Below, one piece after another: positions 62,709-64,000 of a stretch of DNA of 64,000 bases. The notes beneath the pieces are model-generated. The model saw only the letters and a program-made list of their open reading frames with translations, searched no databases and was not told the DNA's origin. Made by a program: the position numbers and the translations under genes. This stretch comes from Myxococcales bacterium UBA1238 (GTDB lineage Bacteria > Myxococcota_A > Bradymonadia > UBA7976 > UBA1532): assembly GCA_002309015.1 (NCBI GenBank), contig DBWM01000010.1, forward strand, positions 99,765 through 163,764, read 5' to 3'. Within the stretch, counting starts at the first letter, position 1, and every line of letters starts with the position of its first letter.

Positions 62709-64000
62709 TTATGGAGTTACAGGAGGGGAATCCATGATGCAGCGGACAGAACCGGGTATTGGATACTCTGCATTGGGATCCATACTGTAGTAGTCGTGAA
62801 ACGAGGAATCGAGACTCAGGTATTTCCGTTTAAGATTGGTTTGTATGGTCGAGGTCCAGAAAAGAGCACCCTCGCTGCCCGGGTGGGGTTCCATAAAGAT
62901 GCAGCTGGATCCATCAAGATACGTCGTGAGCCTTGTAGGGACTGCGCTGAAGCCAGAAGCATCTCTGTATTCATTCGGCTCCTCTGACCAGAGAGGCGAG
63001 TTTGCGATGATCGGCGAGGAGGTCGTGTCGCCTGTCGCTTCTGCCACGTAAGCAAAGAGCTGATCAAACTCCTCTACCGAAGGCAGATGCCAGCCATCGG
63101 GGCAGATTTCATCCGCTGTCTGGATGTTGTAGAGCAGACCGTAAGCTTCGTTTTCGTTGATCCATTCATCATCGCTGCAATAGATGCCGGTTTCGAGGCG
63201 CATGTTTTCGGCCATCCAGATCTGATCGCCGATCCGGGTCACCGGGTAGACATTTCCGTCGTCGTCGGTCATCTGACAATCCTCCGCATTCGCCTGATCA
63301 TATTGTCCGTAGGGACGCGTGCAGGTCGTGCAAAGCTCGCCATAACCGCCGACAGGGCAAAGATCGCAATAAGTTCCGGTCCATCCACCCTCGCATGCAC
63401 TGGTGCATTCACCGTTCCCTTCGGGGCCATCATCGCATGTGGCATGCTTGCATTTGCAAAGGTTGCAATAGAGGCCGTAAGTCCCTTCGGGACATTCTTC
63501 GTCGCGGATACAGCGGACGGAGTAAAAGTAAATGCCGCTGAGGTTGACTGGTTCATCCATGAACGTGAAATCATCCTTTGAGTTATTCGAATAAAGCAGT
63601 TTATTATACACTGAGCCTGAGAAGGAAGCCCAGAAGGCGACGAAGTTGTTGCTGTTCGCATAAGTTGTTGGTGCACTTGCTGTCACTTTATAAGCATATC
63701 CTGCCTTTTGAGCCGCAAAATCAAACTCATCGCCCTGGTTCTTGAGAAGCGACTGTTTCACAGTTTCGCTCGTTCGATGGGCTTCTGCGTAATCGAGGAG
63801 CGTCTGGAATTCATCCACTGAGGGCAAATGCCAGCCTGCGGGACAAAAATCAGCGGACCTTATAGCGGACCTTATAATGCTGGAGCTGTAAAAGAGTCCG
63901 TATTCCTCATCGTTTGATGACGAGTTGTTGACATGGGCGTAGTCTGTGTCTTCGGTGCCGACCTTGCGGCGGTAGTTTTCGGCCATCCAGGCCTGCGTTC
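62709..64000 (-). CDS. FISUMP-domain protein with EGF-like region, 5' end cut by window
   Basis: The frame is open to the window end (T-Q-A-W precede the ATG at 63986), so the start lies beyond 64000. Two FISUMP domains (Fibrobacter succinogenes major paralogous domain) are present: one running off the right edge ('WMAENYRRK' ... 'CPAGWHLPSVDEFQTLLDY' ... 'YSVRCIRDEE') and a complete one ('IGDQIWMAENMRLETGIYC' ... 'CPDGWHLPSVEEFDQLFAY' ... 'GSVRCIMD'). Between them lies a Cys-rich EGF/laminin-like stretch of about 85 residues ('CPEGTYGLYCNLCKCKHATC'). FISUMP proteins are usually secreted or surface proteins; function unknown. Confidence 0.88.
   Translation of the reverse strand, partial: TQAWMAENYRRKVGTEDTDYAHVNNSSSNDEEYGLFYSSSIIRSAIRSADFCPAGWHLPSVDEFQTLLDYAEAHRTSETVKQSLLKNQGDEFDFAAQKAGYAYKVTASAPTTYANSNNFVAFWASFSGSVYNKLLYSNNSKDDFTFMDEPVNLSGIYFYSVRCIRDEECPEGTYGLYCNLCKCKHATCDDGPEGNGECTSACEGGWTGTYCDLCPVGGYGELCTTCTRPYGQYDQANAEDCQMTDDDGNVYPVTRIGDQIWMAENMRLETGIYCSDDEWINENEAYGLLYNIQTADEICPDGWHLPSVEEFDQLFAYVAEATGDTTSSPIIANSPLWSEEPNEYRDASGFSAVPTRLTTYLDGSSCIFMEPHPGSEGALFWTSTIQTNLKRKYLSLDSSFHDYYSMDPNAEYPIPGSVRCIMDSPPVTP

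Overview
The window looks like chromosome from a Myxococcota (deltaproteobacterial) bacterium. The evidence is several secreted lipoproteins ending in a Cys motif, a hydrophobic stretch and an Arg cluster (MYXO-CTERM-like), 'CGD...ECDDG' cysteine-rich repeats, a Zn-ribbon protein-kinase-like membrane protein, a MinD/ParA-like ATPase paired with a J-domain/HTH protein, and an outer-membrane barrel resembling myxobacterial ones. Bradymonadia or a related host-associated or anaerobic lineage is possible but cannot be settled here. Some parts (DUF4491, FISUMP domains, soluble hybrid kinases with an FLFNMSHDIRTP H-box) resemble genes common in Bacteroidetes, Fibrobacteres and gut Firmicutes, which hints at gene exchange in a mixed anaerobic community. 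I found no rRNA, tRNA, CRISPR array, transposase or phage genes.

Layout. 1-4194: 3' part of a giant secreted cysteine-rich/PPC-like protein. 4296-6101: small membrane proteins (DUF2062, DUF4491) and a lipoprotein, with a 22-bp tandem repeat array between them. 6125-12396: three S1-family serine protease paralogues plus a non-protease protein, all lipoprotein-like at the N-terminus, sharing a C-terminal Cys module and ending in the same sorting tail. 12513-18858: MinD-like ATPase, J-domain/HTH protein, small conserved-looking protein, RluD-type pseudouridine synthase and two unknown proteins, followed by a second 22-bp tandem repeat array. 19092-23101: divergent outer-membrane barrel and a Zn-ribbon pseudokinase. 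23380-31127 (minus strand): unknown small protein, a 1593-residue NAD(P)HX repair enzyme interrupted by about 990 low-complexity residues, a Sel1-repeat protein and TsaC/Sua5.

31716-36655 is a complete maltose-type ABC importer operon (ATPase, binding lipoprotein, two permeases), followed by an RsmF-like rRNA methyltransferase whose RNA-binding domain appears to be encoded by a separate overlapping gene. 38303-43446 holds a short Sel1 protein and a 1402-residue Sel1 protein built from alternating repeat types, closed by a good intrinsic terminator. From 59981 down to 43827 every gene is on the minus strand: NhaC-type antiporter, ankyrin protein, helical protein, Hsp70-SUMF1 fusion, DapE-like M20 peptidase, three tandem paralogous hybrid histidine kinases, and a second copy of the unknown small protein family. 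The right end has a nuclease lipoprotein, a coiled-coil/barrel envelope protein behind a 15-A tract, and a FISUMP protein cut by the window edge.

The main themes are a large modular Cys-rich secretome, protein-interaction scaffolds (Sel1, ankyrin, Hsp70-SUMF1), and enzyme or signalling domains with altered active sites (pseudokinase, P-loop Lys to Arg, J-domain without HPD, altered Nnr epimerase loop).
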